Program-made: the position numbers and the translations under genes
Shown here: piece after piece, positions 43,889-51,950 of the stretch
Layout of the letters: the number at the start of each line of letters is the position of its first letter
How positions within the stretch are numbered: the first letter of the stretch is position 1
Assembly (NCBI RefSeq): GCF_024435355.1
Contig: NZ_JAMJWG010000014.1
Location: forward strand, 1 to 64,000
DNA: 64,000 nucleotides
Source: Streptomyces odontomachi
GTDB lineage: Bacteria > Actinomycetota > Actinomycetes > Streptomycetales > Streptomycetaceae
Direction of reading: 5' to 3'
The notes under the pieces: generated by a model
What the model was told of the DNA's origin: nothing
What the model saw: only the letters and a program-made list of their open reading frames with translations
Databases searched by the model: none

Positions 43889-44569
43889 ATGTGGTCGGAC
43901 AGGTCGTCGCATGGGCACCGGATCGCGCCCGTCGTACGCGTTCTCCTGATCGGTGCGCTGGCGGGCACCCTGGGCTGCTCGGGTGCCGCCGGTGCCAGCG
44001 GTACGCCGGGCTCCGGCGGCGCCTCGGGCTCCGCCGCGGCGGGTCGTCTCATCGACGCCCGTGACGCCGAAGGGCACCAGTACCGCGAAGTGCCCGAGCA
44101 GCGCGCGCCCGAGGCCGACCTGGTGGTGAGCCCGGCGGCCCGGAGCGGCTGGGACCTGCACCTGACCTTGCACCACTTCCGCCTGACACCCGCCCGGGAC
44201 GGCGCCCGTACCGCGGTCGTCGGGCGCGGCAGGGCCGAACTCTCGCTGGACGGGCGACCCCTGGCCGTCCTGCACGACTCCCACTACCACCTGCCCGAGC
44301 AGCTGCTCAGCCGCGGCACGCACCAACTCACCGCCCGCCTCTACGCCGACGACGGCACCGTCTGGGCGCTGCACGGCGAGCCGATCGAAAGCACCGCGGA
44401 CCTCACCGCATCGGAGCCCGGCGTCGAGGGCCCCGGTCGTCCGTCCGGCAATCCGTCCGGCCAGCCTGCGCGCAAGCCGTCCGACCAGGCATCCGCCCCG
44501 CCCTCGGCCCCGAGCCACGACCACCCGGCCGGCGAGCCCTCCGGGCCGGCGGTCGGAAGCGCGTCTTGA
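43889..44569 (+). CDS. Probable lipoprotein/secreted protein of unknown function
   Basis: A 226-residue protein. Seen: a hydrophobic N-terminal segment VVRVLLIGALAGTLGCSG with a Cys at residue 30 that could be a lipidated Cys, though the lipobox (TLG-C) is imperfect; a beta-rich middle (WDLHLTLHHFRLTPARDG; LLSRGTHQLTARLYADDG) with many His residues; and a disordered Pro/Ser/Gly tail from about residue 180. The His-rich middle might bind copper or another metal (inferred). Its TGA overlaps the next ATG (TGATG), coupling it to a TetR regulator. Confidence 0.7.
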   Translation: MWSDRSSHGHRIAPVVRVLLIGALAGTLGCSGAAGASGTPGSGGASGSAAAGRLIDARDAEGHQYREVPEQRAPEADLVVSPAARSGWDLHLTLHHFRLTPARDGARTAVVGRGRAELSLDGRPLAVLHDSHYHLPEQLLSRGTHQLTARLYADDGTVWALHGEPIESTADLTASEPGVEGPGRPSGNPSGQPARKPSDQASAPPSAPSHDHPAGEPSGPAVGSAS

Positions 44570-45309
44570 TGACCGAGCGGCCGGGGCACTCCGGGCGGCC
44601 CGGAGCGTTCGGGTACTCCGGGCCCCTCCGCCAAGGGGTGCTTCCGGCGTCCGAGGAGCACGACACGCTGCGTCGTGCGCCCCGGCAGCGCCGCAGCGCC
44701 GAGCGGCTCGGCCGCATCCTCGACGTCTGCGCCGCGCTCCTCGACGAGGTGGGCTACGAGAGGCTGACCACCCGCGCCGTCGCCGCGCGCGCCGGGGTCG
44801 CCATCGGCTCCGTCTACCGCTTCGTCGGCAACAAACGCCAGCTGGTCGACGCGCTCGCCGCCCGCAACCTGGACCGCTACGCCGACCGTGTCACCCACCG
44901 CCTCGCCCGTGTCGCACCGGAGGACTGGCAGCGTGCGCTCGATGCGGCGCTGGACGAGTACCTGGCCATGAAGCGCACCGCGCCCGGCTTCGCCCTGGTC
45001 GACTTCGGCAACCAGATCCCGGTCGGCGCCGATGCCGGCCCCAACCTGCGGGTGGCCGGCCGGCTCGCCGAACTGCTCGGCGGGCACCTCGGCCGTGCAC
45101 CGGACGCCGCACTGCGCCGTACCGTCCTGGTCGCGGTGGAGTCCGCCGACGCGCTGATCCGCCTCGCCTTCCGGATGGACCCCGCCGGAGACCCGCAGAT
45201 CATCGAGGAAGCACGCAGGCTGCTGCGGGCCTACGCCGGTGAGGTGCTGGCGCATGCGACGGCGCAGAGCGGGTCCGGGGGGCTGCCCCCAGACCTTACT
45301 GGTGGGTAA
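44569..45309 (+). CDS. TetR-family regulator upstream of aldehyde dehydrogenase
   Basis: A 246-residue regulator. Seen: a Gly/Pro-rich N-terminal extension of about 40 residues, a TetR helix-turn-helix (LTTRAVAARAGVAIGSVYRF), and a helical ligand domain (LDRYADRVTHRLARVAP; VESADALIRLAFRMD). The ATG overlaps the lipoprotein stop. Its C-terminus (GSGGLPPDLTGG) is encoded by DNA holding a CTTACTGGTGGGTAAG palindrome that includes its own stop codon, placing an operator right before the aldehyde dehydrogenase gene. It probably represses that dehydrogenase pair. Confidence 0.85.
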   Translation: MTERPGHSGRPGAFGYSGPLRQGVLPASEEHDTLRRAPRQRRSAERLGRILDVCAALLDEVGYERLTTRAVAARAGVAIGSVYRFVGNKRQLVDALAARNLDRYADRVTHRLARVAPEDWQRALDAALDEYLAMKRTAPGFALVDFGNQIPVGADAGPNLRVAGRLAELLGGHLGRAPDAALRRTVLVAVESADALIRLAFRMDPAGDPQIIEEARRLLRAYAGEVLAHATAQSGSGGLPPDLTGG

Positions 45310-45310
45310 G
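45295..45310 (+). promoter_or_regulatory. TetR-type operator overlapping the tetR stop codon
   Basis: CTTACTGGTGGGTAAG has 5-bp perfect outer arms (CTTAC/GTAAG); its right half contains the TAA stop of the tetR gene. It lies 67 bp before the aldehyde dehydrogenase ATG. Confidence 0.5.
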
Positions 45311-45377
45311 CTCGGGGGCCGGTACGGCCACGCCGTTTGGCCGGACGACGCCGAGCCGCCACGGAGGGAAACACCGC

Positions 45378-46826
45378 ATGACAGCCCATGACGTCGGATC
45401 CGCGCAGACCGCCGGCGACGGGGCCCCGCACGCCGAGGGCGCCCCACGCGACGGCATGTACATCGACGGCGCCTGGCGCCCCGCTGCCGGCGCGGAGACG
45501 ATCGCGGTCCTGGATCCGGGCACCGAGCAGGAGATCGGCCGGGTCCCCGCGGGCACCGCCGACGACATCGACGCCGCGGTGCGTGCCGCGCGCGCCGCGC
45601 TGCCCGGCTGGGCCGCCACCGCACCGGCCGAGCGCGGCGCCCGGCTCGCCGCCCTGCGCGACGTGCTCGTCGCACGCAAGGGCGAGATCGCTGCGACCGT
45701 CACCGCCGAACTCGGCGCACCACCGGCCTTCGCGCAGAAGGTGCACGCGGCCCTGCCGATCACCGTCGCCGGCAGCTATGCGGAGCTGGCGGCCACCCAC
45801 GCCTTCGAGGAGCAGCTCGGCAACTCGAGGGTCCACCACGAGCCGGTCGGCGTCGTCGGGGCGATCACGCCCTGGAACTACCCGCTGCACCAGATCGTCG
45901 CCAAGGTCGCACCCGCGCTCGCCGCGGGCTGCACCGTCGTACTCAAACCGGCCGAGAACACCCCGCTGGTCGCGCGGCTGTTCGCCGCAGCGGTGCACGA
46001 AGCAGGGCTGCCCGCGGGAGTGTTCAACCTGGTCACCGGCCTCGGTACGGTCGCAGGGCAGGCGCTCGTCGAGCACCCGGGCGTCGACATGGTCTCCTTC
46101 ACCGGCTCCACCGCGGTCGGCCGCGCCATCGGCGCCGCGGCCGGGGCCGCCGTCAAGCGGGTGGCGCTGGAGCTGGGCGGCAAGTCCGCCAACGTCATCC
46201 TGCCCGGCGCCGACCTGGCCCGTGCGGTCAACGTGGGCGTGGCGAACGTGATGTCCAACTCCGGCCAGACCTGCAACGCCTGGACCCGCATGCTGGTGCA
46301 CACCGCGCAGTACGACGAGGCGGTCGAACTCGCCCGAGCCGCCGCCGACAAGTACGCGGACCGCATCGGGCCCGTCGTCAGCGCCGAACAGCGCGCGAGG
46401 GTGTGGAGCTATATCGACAAAGGCATTGCCGAGGGCGCCCGGCTCGTCACGGGCGGCACCGAAGCGTCCCGCACCCCCGGCTACTACGTGCGTCCCACCG
46501 TCTTCGCCGACGTCACCGAGGAGATGACCATCGCCCAGGAGGAGATCTTCGGGCCGGTCCTCGTCCTGATGCGGTACACCGACGAGGCCGACGCCCTGCG
46601 CATCGCCAACTCCACCGCCTACGGCCTCTCGGGCGCGGTCTGGGCGGCCGACGAGGCGGCGGCGGTGGCGTTCGCCCGCGGGATGGAGACCGGCCAGGTC
46701 GACATCAACGGCGGCCGTTTCAACCCGCTCGCCCCCTTCGGCGGGTATAAGCAGTCCGGCGTGGGCCGAGAGCTGGGCCCGCACGGTCTGAGCGAATACC
46801 TTCAGACCAAGTCCCTGCAACTCTGA
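45378..46826 (+). CDS. NAD(P)-dependent aldehyde dehydrogenase
   Basis: A 482-residue ALDH-superfamily enzyme converting an aldehyde to a carboxylate. Seen: VVGAITPWNYPLHQI (cofactor site), FTGSTAVGRAI (Rossmann motif), catalytic Glu in LELGGKSANV, nucleophile Cys in NSGQTCNAW, and EEIFGPVLVL. GGAGG lies 10 nt before the ATG. Same direction as the alcohol dehydrogenase downstream (192-bp C-rich gap), so the pair could take an alcohol through aldehyde to acid. Substrate not inferable. Under a probable TetR operator (45295-45310). Confidence 0.92.
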   Translation: MTAHDVGSAQTAGDGAPHAEGAPRDGMYIDGAWRPAAGAETIAVLDPGTEQEIGRVPAGTADDIDAAVRAARAALPGWAATAPAERGARLAALRDVLVARKGEIAATVTAELGAPPAFAQKVHAALPITVAGSYAELAATHAFEEQLGNSRVHHEPVGVVGAITPWNYPLHQIVAKVAPALAAGCTVVLKPAENTPLVARLFAAAVHEAGLPAGVFNLVTGLGTVAGQALVEHPGVDMVSFTGSTAVGRAIGAAAGAAVKRVALELGGKSANVILPGADLARAVNVGVANVMSNSGQTCNAWTRMLVHTAQYDEAVELARAAADKYADRIGPVVSAEQRARVWSYIDKGIAEGARLVTGGTEASRTPGYYVRPTVFADVTEEMTIAQEEIFGPVLVLMRYTDEADALRIANSTAYGLSGAVWAADEAAAVAFARGMETGQVDINGGRFNPLAPFGGYKQSGVGRELGPHGLSEYLQTKSLQL

Positions 46827-47018
46827 GCCAGCGCCACACCCCGGGCGCGGAGCCGGCGCCCCACGCCGGACCCGCCAGCCCCCCGAGCCCGCCAGTCCCC
46901 GACCCCACAAGCCCCGCCGCTCCCGGCCCGACCCGGCGCCCCGACCCGCGCCCGTCCCCGGCCCATCGACCCTTCCGGCCCTCCGGCTTCGCCGTCGTCC
47001 CTCCAGGAGTACGAGATC

Positions 47019-48098
47019 GTGGTCCGCGCCGCCGTTCTGCCAGCCGTCGGCTCTCCGCTGGAGATCGCCGAGATCGACCTGCCCGAGCCCGGGCCCGGCG
47101 AGGTGCGCGTCCGCCTCGCCGCTGCCGGGGTGTGCCACTCCGACCTGTCCCTGTCCAACGGCACCCTGCGGGTGCCGGTGCCCGCCGTGCTCGGCCACGA
47201 GGGTGCCGGCACCGTCGTCTCGGTCGGCGAGGGCGTCGACCACGTCCGGCCGGGCGACGGCGTCGTCCTCAACTGGGCGCCGTCCTGCGGGACCTGCCAC
47301 GCCTGCCAGCTCGGTGAGGTCTGGCTCTGCGCCAACGCCCTCGCCGGCGCCCAGCGGGTGTACGCCCACCGGGCCGATGGCGGCGAGCTGCACCCGGGCC
47401 TGAACGTGGCCGCTTTCGCCGAGGAGACCGTGGTCACCGCCGGCTGCGTGCTGCCCGCACCGCATGGCGTACCGCTCACCGACGCGGCCCTGCTCGGCTG
47501 TGCCGTGCTCACCGGCTACGGTGCCGTGCACTACGCGGCGCAGGTGCGGGTCGGCGAGTCCGTGGCGGTCTTCGGCGCCGGAGGGGTGGGGCTCGCCACC
47601 CTCCAGGCGGCCCGGATCGCGGGTGCCGAGCGGATCATCGCGGTGGACGCCTCGCCGGCCAAGGAGGAGCTGGCCCGCGCGGCCGGTGCGACCGACTTCG
47701 TGCCGGCCTCCGACCAGACCGCCAAGGACGTCCGCCGGCTGACCGACGGGCACGGTGTCGACGTCGCCGTGGAGTGCGTGGGCCGCGCCGCCACCATCCG
47801 GGCCGCCTGGGAGTCCACCCGGCGCGGCGGGCGGACCACGGTGGTGGGCATCGGAGGCAAGGACGAGCAGGTCACCTTCAACGCCCTGGAGATCTTCCAC
47901 TGGGGCCGCACCCTGACCGGCTGCGTCTACGGCAACGCGGACCCGTCCCGTGACGTGCCCGTGCTCGCCAGCCACATAAGCGCCGGCCGGCTGGACCCGG
48001 CGACGCTGGTGACGGACCGCATCGGCCTGGAGGACATCCCCGCCGCGTTCGACAACATGCTGGCGGGCAAGGGCGGGCGCGCGCTGGTGGTGTTCTGA
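47019..48098 (+). CDS. Zinc-dependent alcohol dehydrogenase (class III-like)
   Basis: A 359-residue medium-chain dehydrogenase. Seen: catalytic-zinc region GVCHSDLSL and GHEGAGTV, a structural-zinc loop with CGTCHACQLGEVWLC, NAD-binding FGAGGVGLATLQ, and VECVGRAATIRAAW. Interconverts an alcohol and aldehyde with NAD(P)+. GTG at 47019 with AGGAG 10 nt upstream. Functionally paired with the aldehyde dehydrogenase; the 192 bp between them is low-complexity C-rich DNA. A 7-bp hairpin terminator follows. Confidence 0.92.
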   Translation: MVRAAVLPAVGSPLEIAEIDLPEPGPGEVRVRLAAAGVCHSDLSLSNGTLRVPVPAVLGHEGAGTVVSVGEGVDHVRPGDGVVLNWAPSCGTCHACQLGEVWLCANALAGAQRVYAHRADGGELHPGLNVAAFAEETVVTAGCVLPAPHGVPLTDAALLGCAVLTGYGAVHYAAQVRVGESVAVFGAGGVGLATLQAARIAGAERIIAVDASPAKEELARAAGATDFVPASDQTAKDVRRLTDGHGVDVAVECVGRAATIRAAWESTRRGGRTTVVGIGGKDEQVTFNALEIFHWGRTLTGCVYGNADPSRDVPVLASHISAGRLDPATLVTDRIGLEDIPAAFDNMLAGKGGRALVVF

Positions 48099-48113
48099 GG
48101 GCGGCGGACGCGG

Positions 48114-48134
48114 GGCCGGATACCCGTTCCGGCC
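48114..48134. terminator. Convergent terminator after alcohol dehydrogenase
   Basis: GGCCGGA and TCCGGCC arms with a 7-nt loop, ending at the stop codon of the opposite tetR gene. Confidence 0.6.
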
Positions 48135-48800
48135 TCAGCCGTGGCCCGCCCTCTGCTCCGCCGCCAGCTCCCGGTACTGCACCTCGAGGCCGTCGAGCAG
48201 GGCGCTCAGCCCCGTCTCGAAGGCGCGCTGGTCGATCTTCTGCTGCCGTTCGGCCAGCAGGTGGGCCTGGCCGAGGTGCGGGTAGTCGGCGGGATCGTAG
48301 GCCGCCGCGTCGTCGACGAAGCCACCGGCGAACGAGCCGATGGCGGCGCCCATCACGTAGTACCGCATCAGCGCGCCGATCGACGTGGCCTGCGCGGGCG
48401 GCCAGCCGGCGTCCACCATGGCGCCGAAGACCGCGTCGGCGAGCCGGAGCGCGGCCGGGCGGCGGCCGGGCCCGGCGGCCAGCAGCGGCACGATGTGCGG
48501 GTGCCTGGACAGCACGGCGCGGTAGGAGACGGCCCAGTCGTGCAGCGCGTCGCGCCAGGGCCGGCCGTCCTCGAACATCGACAGGTCGACCTGGGCGCTC
48601 ACCGAGTCGGCGACCGCCTCCAGGATCTCGTCCTTGGTGCGGAAGTGGTTGTACAGCGAGGGTCCGCTGACCCCGAGCTCGGCGGCCAGGCGGCGCGTGG
48701 AGACCGCCGCGAGACCCTCGGTGTCCACCAGGGCACGGGCCGTGGCGACGATGCGTCCGGTGCTCAGCAGGGGCTTGCGGGGGCGGGCCATGCGGGACAT
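48135..48800 (-). CDS. TetR-family regulator (TetR_C-like)
   Basis: A 221-residue regulator. Seen: a basic start MARPRKPLLSTGRIVATARAL, helix-turn-helix STRRLAAELGVSGPSLYNHF, and a C-terminal ligand domain with AQATSIGALMRYYVMGAAIG, resembling TetR/TetR_C proteins. Starts at ATG 48800, or 48791. No ribosome-binding site, so leaderless initiation is possible. It diverges from the YiaAB-type gene, and the 12-bp palindrome ATCCGTACGGAT (48895-48906) between them may be its operator. Confidence 0.85.
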   Translation of the reverse strand: MSRMARPRKPLLSTGRIVATARALVDTEGLAAVSTRRLAAELGVSGPSLYNHFRTKDEILEAVADSVSAQVDLSMFEDGRPWRDALHDWAVSYRAVLSRHPHIVPLLAAGPGRRPAALRLADAVFGAMVDAGWPPAQATSIGALMRYYVMGAAIGSFAGGFVDDAAAYDPADYPHLGQAHLLAERQQKIDQRAFETGLSALLDGLEVQYRELAAEQRAGHG

Positions 48801-48894
48801 GGTAGGTCGGGCGCCGCCCCGGCAGCACGGCTGATCACGGCCGCGGTCCTCGGGCCGTCGAGCACCGCCGGTCCCAGATGAGTACGCCCTGAGT

Positions 48895-48906
48895 ATCCGT
48901 ACGGAT
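48895..48906. promoter_or_regulatory. Palindrome between tetR and YiaAB gene
   Basis: ATCCGTACGGAT, a perfect 12-bp palindrome 95 bp from the tetR start and 35 bp before the YiaAB-like ATG. Candidate operator for the divergent pair. Confidence 0.45.
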
Positions 48907-48940
48907 GGTGTGCGTGCGGGGGGCGGTCGACCCTTGCGGT

Positions 48941-49228
48941 ATGAGTGACACACCGGTCAAGCAGCAGAACACCGTGGCCTTCTACGGGCAGTCCGTCGCA
49001 TCTTTCGCCGTCGCCCTGGCGGCCACCTCGATCGGCATCTACAACCTCAGAACCGACGCATGGGTGCGTGCCTTCCTCAGTATCGCCATGCTCTACCTCG
49101 TCACGTCCGCCTTCACCCTGGCCAAGGTCATCCGGGACCGGCAGGAGGCCGGGCAGCTGGTCAGCCGGGTCGACCAGGCCCGGCTGGAGAAGCTGCTCGC
49201 CGAGCACGACCCGTTCGAGAAGCTCTGA
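48941..49228 (+). CDS. YiaA/B-type two-helix membrane protein
   Basis: A 95-residue protein with two hydrophobic segments (FYGQSVASFAVALAATSIG and FLSIAMLYLVTSAFTLAKVI) joined by NLRTDAWVRA, and a charged tail (RDRQEAGQLVSRVDQARLEK). This is the YiaAB two-helix domain layout; function unknown. ATG 48941 has no strong ribosome-binding site. Downstream lies the acyl-CoA-type tetR on the same strand, but an operator separates them. Confidence 0.8.
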   Translation: MSDTPVKQQNTVAFYGQSVASFAVALAATSIGIYNLRTDAWVRAFLSIAMLYLVTSAFTLAKVIRDRQEAGQLVSRVDQARLEKLLAEHDPFEKL

Positions 49229-49302
49229 CCCGACCTGACGCCGTCGCGACGCCTTCGGCGCCGCCCGGGCCCGTACGCGCAGCACGATCCGAAGGAACGA
49301 CC

Positions 49303-49318
49303 CTAAGCGCTCGCTCAG
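49303..49318 (+). promoter_or_regulatory. TetR operator, copy 1 (upstream of tetR)
   Basis: CTAAGCGCTCGCTCAG lies 51 bp before the tetR ATG. It matches the copy at 50600-50615 at 15 of 16 positions and the inverted one at 56390-56405 at 13 of 16. Suggests autoregulation. Confidence 0.75.
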
Positions 49319-49369
49319 TGTTCGGGTATCGTGTGCGTCTTGCCGGAGCCTGTCAGGGAAGGGGCTGGG

Positions 49370-50011
49370 ATGAGTGCGGTGGAGCAGACGGCCGACGAGG
49401 AAAGCAGGCCGTGGGGCGAGGTCAGCCCCGATGCCGCACGACGGCTGCTGATCGCCGCCGTCGAGGCGTTCGCCGAGCGTGGCTACCACGCCACGACCAC
49501 CCGAGACATCGCCGGCCGTGCCGGCATGAGCCCGGCGGCGCTCTACATCCACTACAAGACCAAGGAAGAGCTGCTGCACCGCATCAGCCGGATCGGCCAC
49601 GAACGGGCGCTGGAGATCCTCCAGGCCGCCGCCGACGGGGAGGGCGGCGCGGCCGAGCGGCTCGCCGTCGCGGTGCGCTCGTTCGTCCGCTGGCACGCCG
49701 CGCAGCACACCACGGCCCGTGTCGTGCAGTACGAACTCGACGCGCTCGGCGGTGCGGCGTACGAGGAGATCGTGGCGTTGCGGCGCCGGACCGACGCGGT
49801 CATCCGGGGGATCATCGAGGACGGGGTGCGCAGCGGGGAGTTCGACGTTCCGGACGTCCCCGGCACCACCCTCGCCGTGCTCTCCCTGAGCGTCGACGTC
49901 GCACGGTGGTTCAAGGAGTCGGGCCGGCGCACACCCGACGAGGTCGGCGCGCTCTACGCCGACCTCGTGCTGCGGATGGTGGGACACGACGGGGCGGACG
50001 CCGTCGCCTGA
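49370..50011 (+). CDS. TetR-family regulator of acyl-CoA metabolism (candidate)
   Basis: A 213-residue regulator. Seen: helix-turn-helix TTTRDIAGRAGMSPAALYIHYKTKEELLHRIS (shown as TTTRDIAGRAGMSPAALYIH then YKTKEELLHRIS), a helical ligand domain, and VLSLSVDVARWFKESGRRTP near the end, as in FadR/PaaR-like actinobacterial repressors that bind acyl-CoAs. The ATG has AAGGGG upstream. Its own promoter and those of a MaoC hydratase and an SDR/ligase operon share the same operator, making it the best candidate for regulon repressor. Confidence 0.87.
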   Translation: MSAVEQTADEESRPWGEVSPDAARRLLIAAVEAFAERGYHATTTRDIAGRAGMSPAALYIHYKTKEELLHRISRIGHERALEILQAAADGEGGAAERLAVAVRSFVRWHAAQHTTARVVQYELDALGGAAYEEIVALRRRTDAVIRGIIEDGVRSGEFDVPDVPGTTLAVLSLSVDVARWFKESGRRTPDEVGALYADLVLRMVGHDGADAVA

Positions 50012-50041
50012 GGCGGGCCCGCCGTGCCCTTCGGGCCTGGC

Positions 50042-50061
50042 GCCGCCCGGTTCCGGGCGGC
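50042..50061. terminator. Convergent terminator between tetR and maoC-like gene
   Basis: GCCGCCCGG and CCGGGCGGC arms with a 2-nt loop (9-bp stem, or 7 bp with a 6-nt loop). Confidence 0.6.
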
Positions 50062-50074
50062 CGGCCCGCGGTCG

Positions 50075-50545
50075 TCAGAAGTGGTAGCGCGTGACCGACT
50101 CCGCCACGCAGACCGGCTTCTCCTGCCCCTCGCGCAGCACCGACACCACCAGGGTCACCTGAATGCCGTCGCCGGGCCCGCCGACGTCCTTGACCTCCGT
50201 GACGACGCCGGTGGCGCGCACCCGTGAGCCCACCGGCAGCGGGGCGGGGAAGCGCACCTTGTTGGTGCCGTAGTTGATGCCCATCGTGATGTTGTCCATC
50301 AGCATGAGCTGCGGCGACAGGATCGGCAGCAGGGACAGCGTCAGATAGCCGTGCGCGATGGTGGTGCCGAACGGGCCGGCGGCGGCCTTCTCCGGGTCGA
50401 CGTGGATCCACTGGTGGTCCCCGGTCGCCTCGGCGAAGAGGTCGATCCGCTTCTGGTCGATCTCCAGCCAGTCGCTGTATCCCAGCTGCTCGCCGATGGC
50501 GGCGCGCAGCTCGTCGGGCGAAGTGAAGATCCTCGGCTCTGCCAT
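50075..50545 (-). CDS. MaoC-family (R)-enoyl-CoA hydratase-like protein
   Basis: A 156-residue hot-dog-fold hydratase. Seen: the active-site motif ATGDHQWIHVDPEKA with the Asp-x4-His dyad, GTTIAHGYLTLSLLP and YGTNKVRFPAPLPVGSRVR, characteristic of MaoC/PhaJ-type enzymes that hydrate 2-enoyl-CoA to (R)-3-hydroxyacyl-CoA. It would feed fatty-acid oxidation or PHA-like metabolism. The ATG lies 55 bp from operator copy 2 (50600-50615), implying repression by the adjacent TetR. Confidence 0.9.
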   Translation of the reverse strand: MAEPRIFTSPDELRAAIGEQLGYSDWLEIDQKRIDLFAEATGDHQWIHVDPEKAAAGPFGTTIAHGYLTLSLLPILSPQLMLMDNITMGINYGTNKVRFPAPLPVGSRVRATGVVTEVKDVGGPGDGIQVTLVVSVLREGQEKPVCVAESVTRYHF

Positions 50546-51060
50546 GTTCCCGGCCTCCCGGCGACGTACGTCCGATCAGCGCTCGGGCGGTAAAGCTGCC
50601 TAAGCGCTTGCTCAGCATGCTGGGACGCGCGGACTATGTCAACGCGGGTCGCGGGCGGCCACGGCGGCGCGGACCGCCGGCAGGGCAGCCTCCGACGGCG
50701 CGTCGTCGGGAGACGGCCGGCGCGAGCCGCCGTCGCGGGCAGGAGCGGCACCGCCGCCCGGTGCGTGCCGGGCGGAACTCGCAGGCTGCCGTCGCCTGCC
50801 GCCACGCCCGCCGCGGCGTTCGGAGCCGAACTCCGTGCGCCGTACGCGGACGGCCGCACGTCGCACAGGACGACGCCGGGCGCCGTACCTGCGGATGCCG
50901 CGTTCCCGCACGCCACGGTGCCGGCCGCTCGTGCCCGTTTCTGCGCCGGTCCCTCGGCCGGCCCCGTGTCGGTCTCGCGACCGACCAGGTGCCGGTTCTC
51001 ACCTCCGGCCGGTGTCGGGTGACCGGCCGGATGGGTGTGTCGTGGGTGGTGTGGTGCCGG
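50546..51060. other. 515-bp region with operator and spacer
   Basis: The left end holds operator copy 2 in front of the hydratase gene. The remaining 440 bp is GC-rich, low in motifs, and holds no supportable gene. Confidence 0.5.
50600..50615 (-). promoter_or_regulatory. TetR operator, copy 2 (upstream of MaoC-like gene)
   Basis: CTAAGCGCTTGCTCAG, near-palindromic, about 55 bp before the hydratase start. It differs from copy 1 by a single base. Confidence 0.78.
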
Positions 51061-51663
51061 TCAGGCCGACACCAGCAGGCGGGCCCGCCGTGCCTCGGCC
51101 AGTGCCGATCGGGTCAGGACCGGTCGGGGGACCACGATGCCGCAGCTGGTGCAGACCGGTCCCGAGGACGGCTCGTGGGCCAGTCCGAACTTCCAGACCA
51201 GCTGGGTGCCGTCGCACACCGGGCAGCAGTCGCCCGGTTCGCGTTCCAGGCCGGCTATCAGGCGGCGGAGCACCTCCGCCAGCGGCTCGTGCGGGTGTAC
51301 GCCGGGATTGTCGCACCAGGCCACTCCGCAGCCGCCCCAGGTCAGCCGGTGCCAGTCATCGATGCTGCCCGGGCTGCGCAGCCCGTCGTGCTTCTCGCGC
51401 TTGCGGCGCTCGGCGAACTGTGCCTCATAGGCCAGCCACACCGCCCGCGCCTCTTCCAGTTCGTCGAGCGCGGCCACCAACCGGGCCGGGTCGGGGGACC
51501 GGTCCTCCGGATCGATGCCGACCCGGGAGCAGAGATGGTCCCAGGTCGCCCGGTGGCCATAAGGGGCGAATCTTTCCAGGCACTTCCGTAGGGAATACCT
51601 ACGTAGCGCCATATCACTCAGGGGATCGCGCACCTGTCTCGCGAGGCTCCGAAAACCGGCCAT
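51061..51663 (-). CDS. Hypothetical protein with zinc-ribbon-like Cys pairs
   Basis: A 200-residue protein. Seen: basic helical start (RYSLRKCLERFAPYGHRATW), a Glu/Arg-rich helix (LEEARAVWLAYEAQFAERRK), AWCDNPGVHPHEP, and a C-terminal CCPVCDGTQ with CTSCG, spaced as a zinc ribbon. Probably a nucleic-acid- or protein-binding factor, but no family is recognised. GGAGG lies 9 nt before the ATG. Confidence 0.75.
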   Translation of the reverse strand: MAGFRSLARQVRDPLSDMALRRYSLRKCLERFAPYGHRATWDHLCSRVGIDPEDRSPDPARLVAALDELEEARAVWLAYEAQFAERRKREKHDGLRSPGSIDDWHRLTWGGCGVAWCDNPGVHPHEPLAEVLRRLIAGLEREPGDCCPVCDGTQLVWKFGLAHEPSSGPVCTSCGIVVPRPVLTRSALAEARRARLLVSA

Positions 51664-51950
51664 CGCCCTGCACCTCCGTCACAGCTGTGCTTGCGTCGTC
51701 ATACAGACGGCGTCGCAGCCGACGTCGTCGTCGAACGTCGACGAATAGACGTATCGCGACGCGTATCGGCTCCCTCCGGTTTCCCGCAGGTTCGCAAGGC
51801 ACACGTGCGGTCTGTCACCTGCGTTGTCGCGGCCTCGACAAAAACGTGACGTATGTTCATCTTCACCGCCTCACCTACCACCGGTAACCTCCGGCTCACC
51901 ATCTCCCCACCGCCTTGAGGGCGTGGGTGGCACCCCCAGGAGGAGCCGCA

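Noticed and set aside
45231..47975. Long minus-strand open frame opposite aldehyde and alcohol dehydrogenase genes
   Set aside because: GC-rich shadow; the plus strand shows full-length dehydrogenases with active-site motifs.
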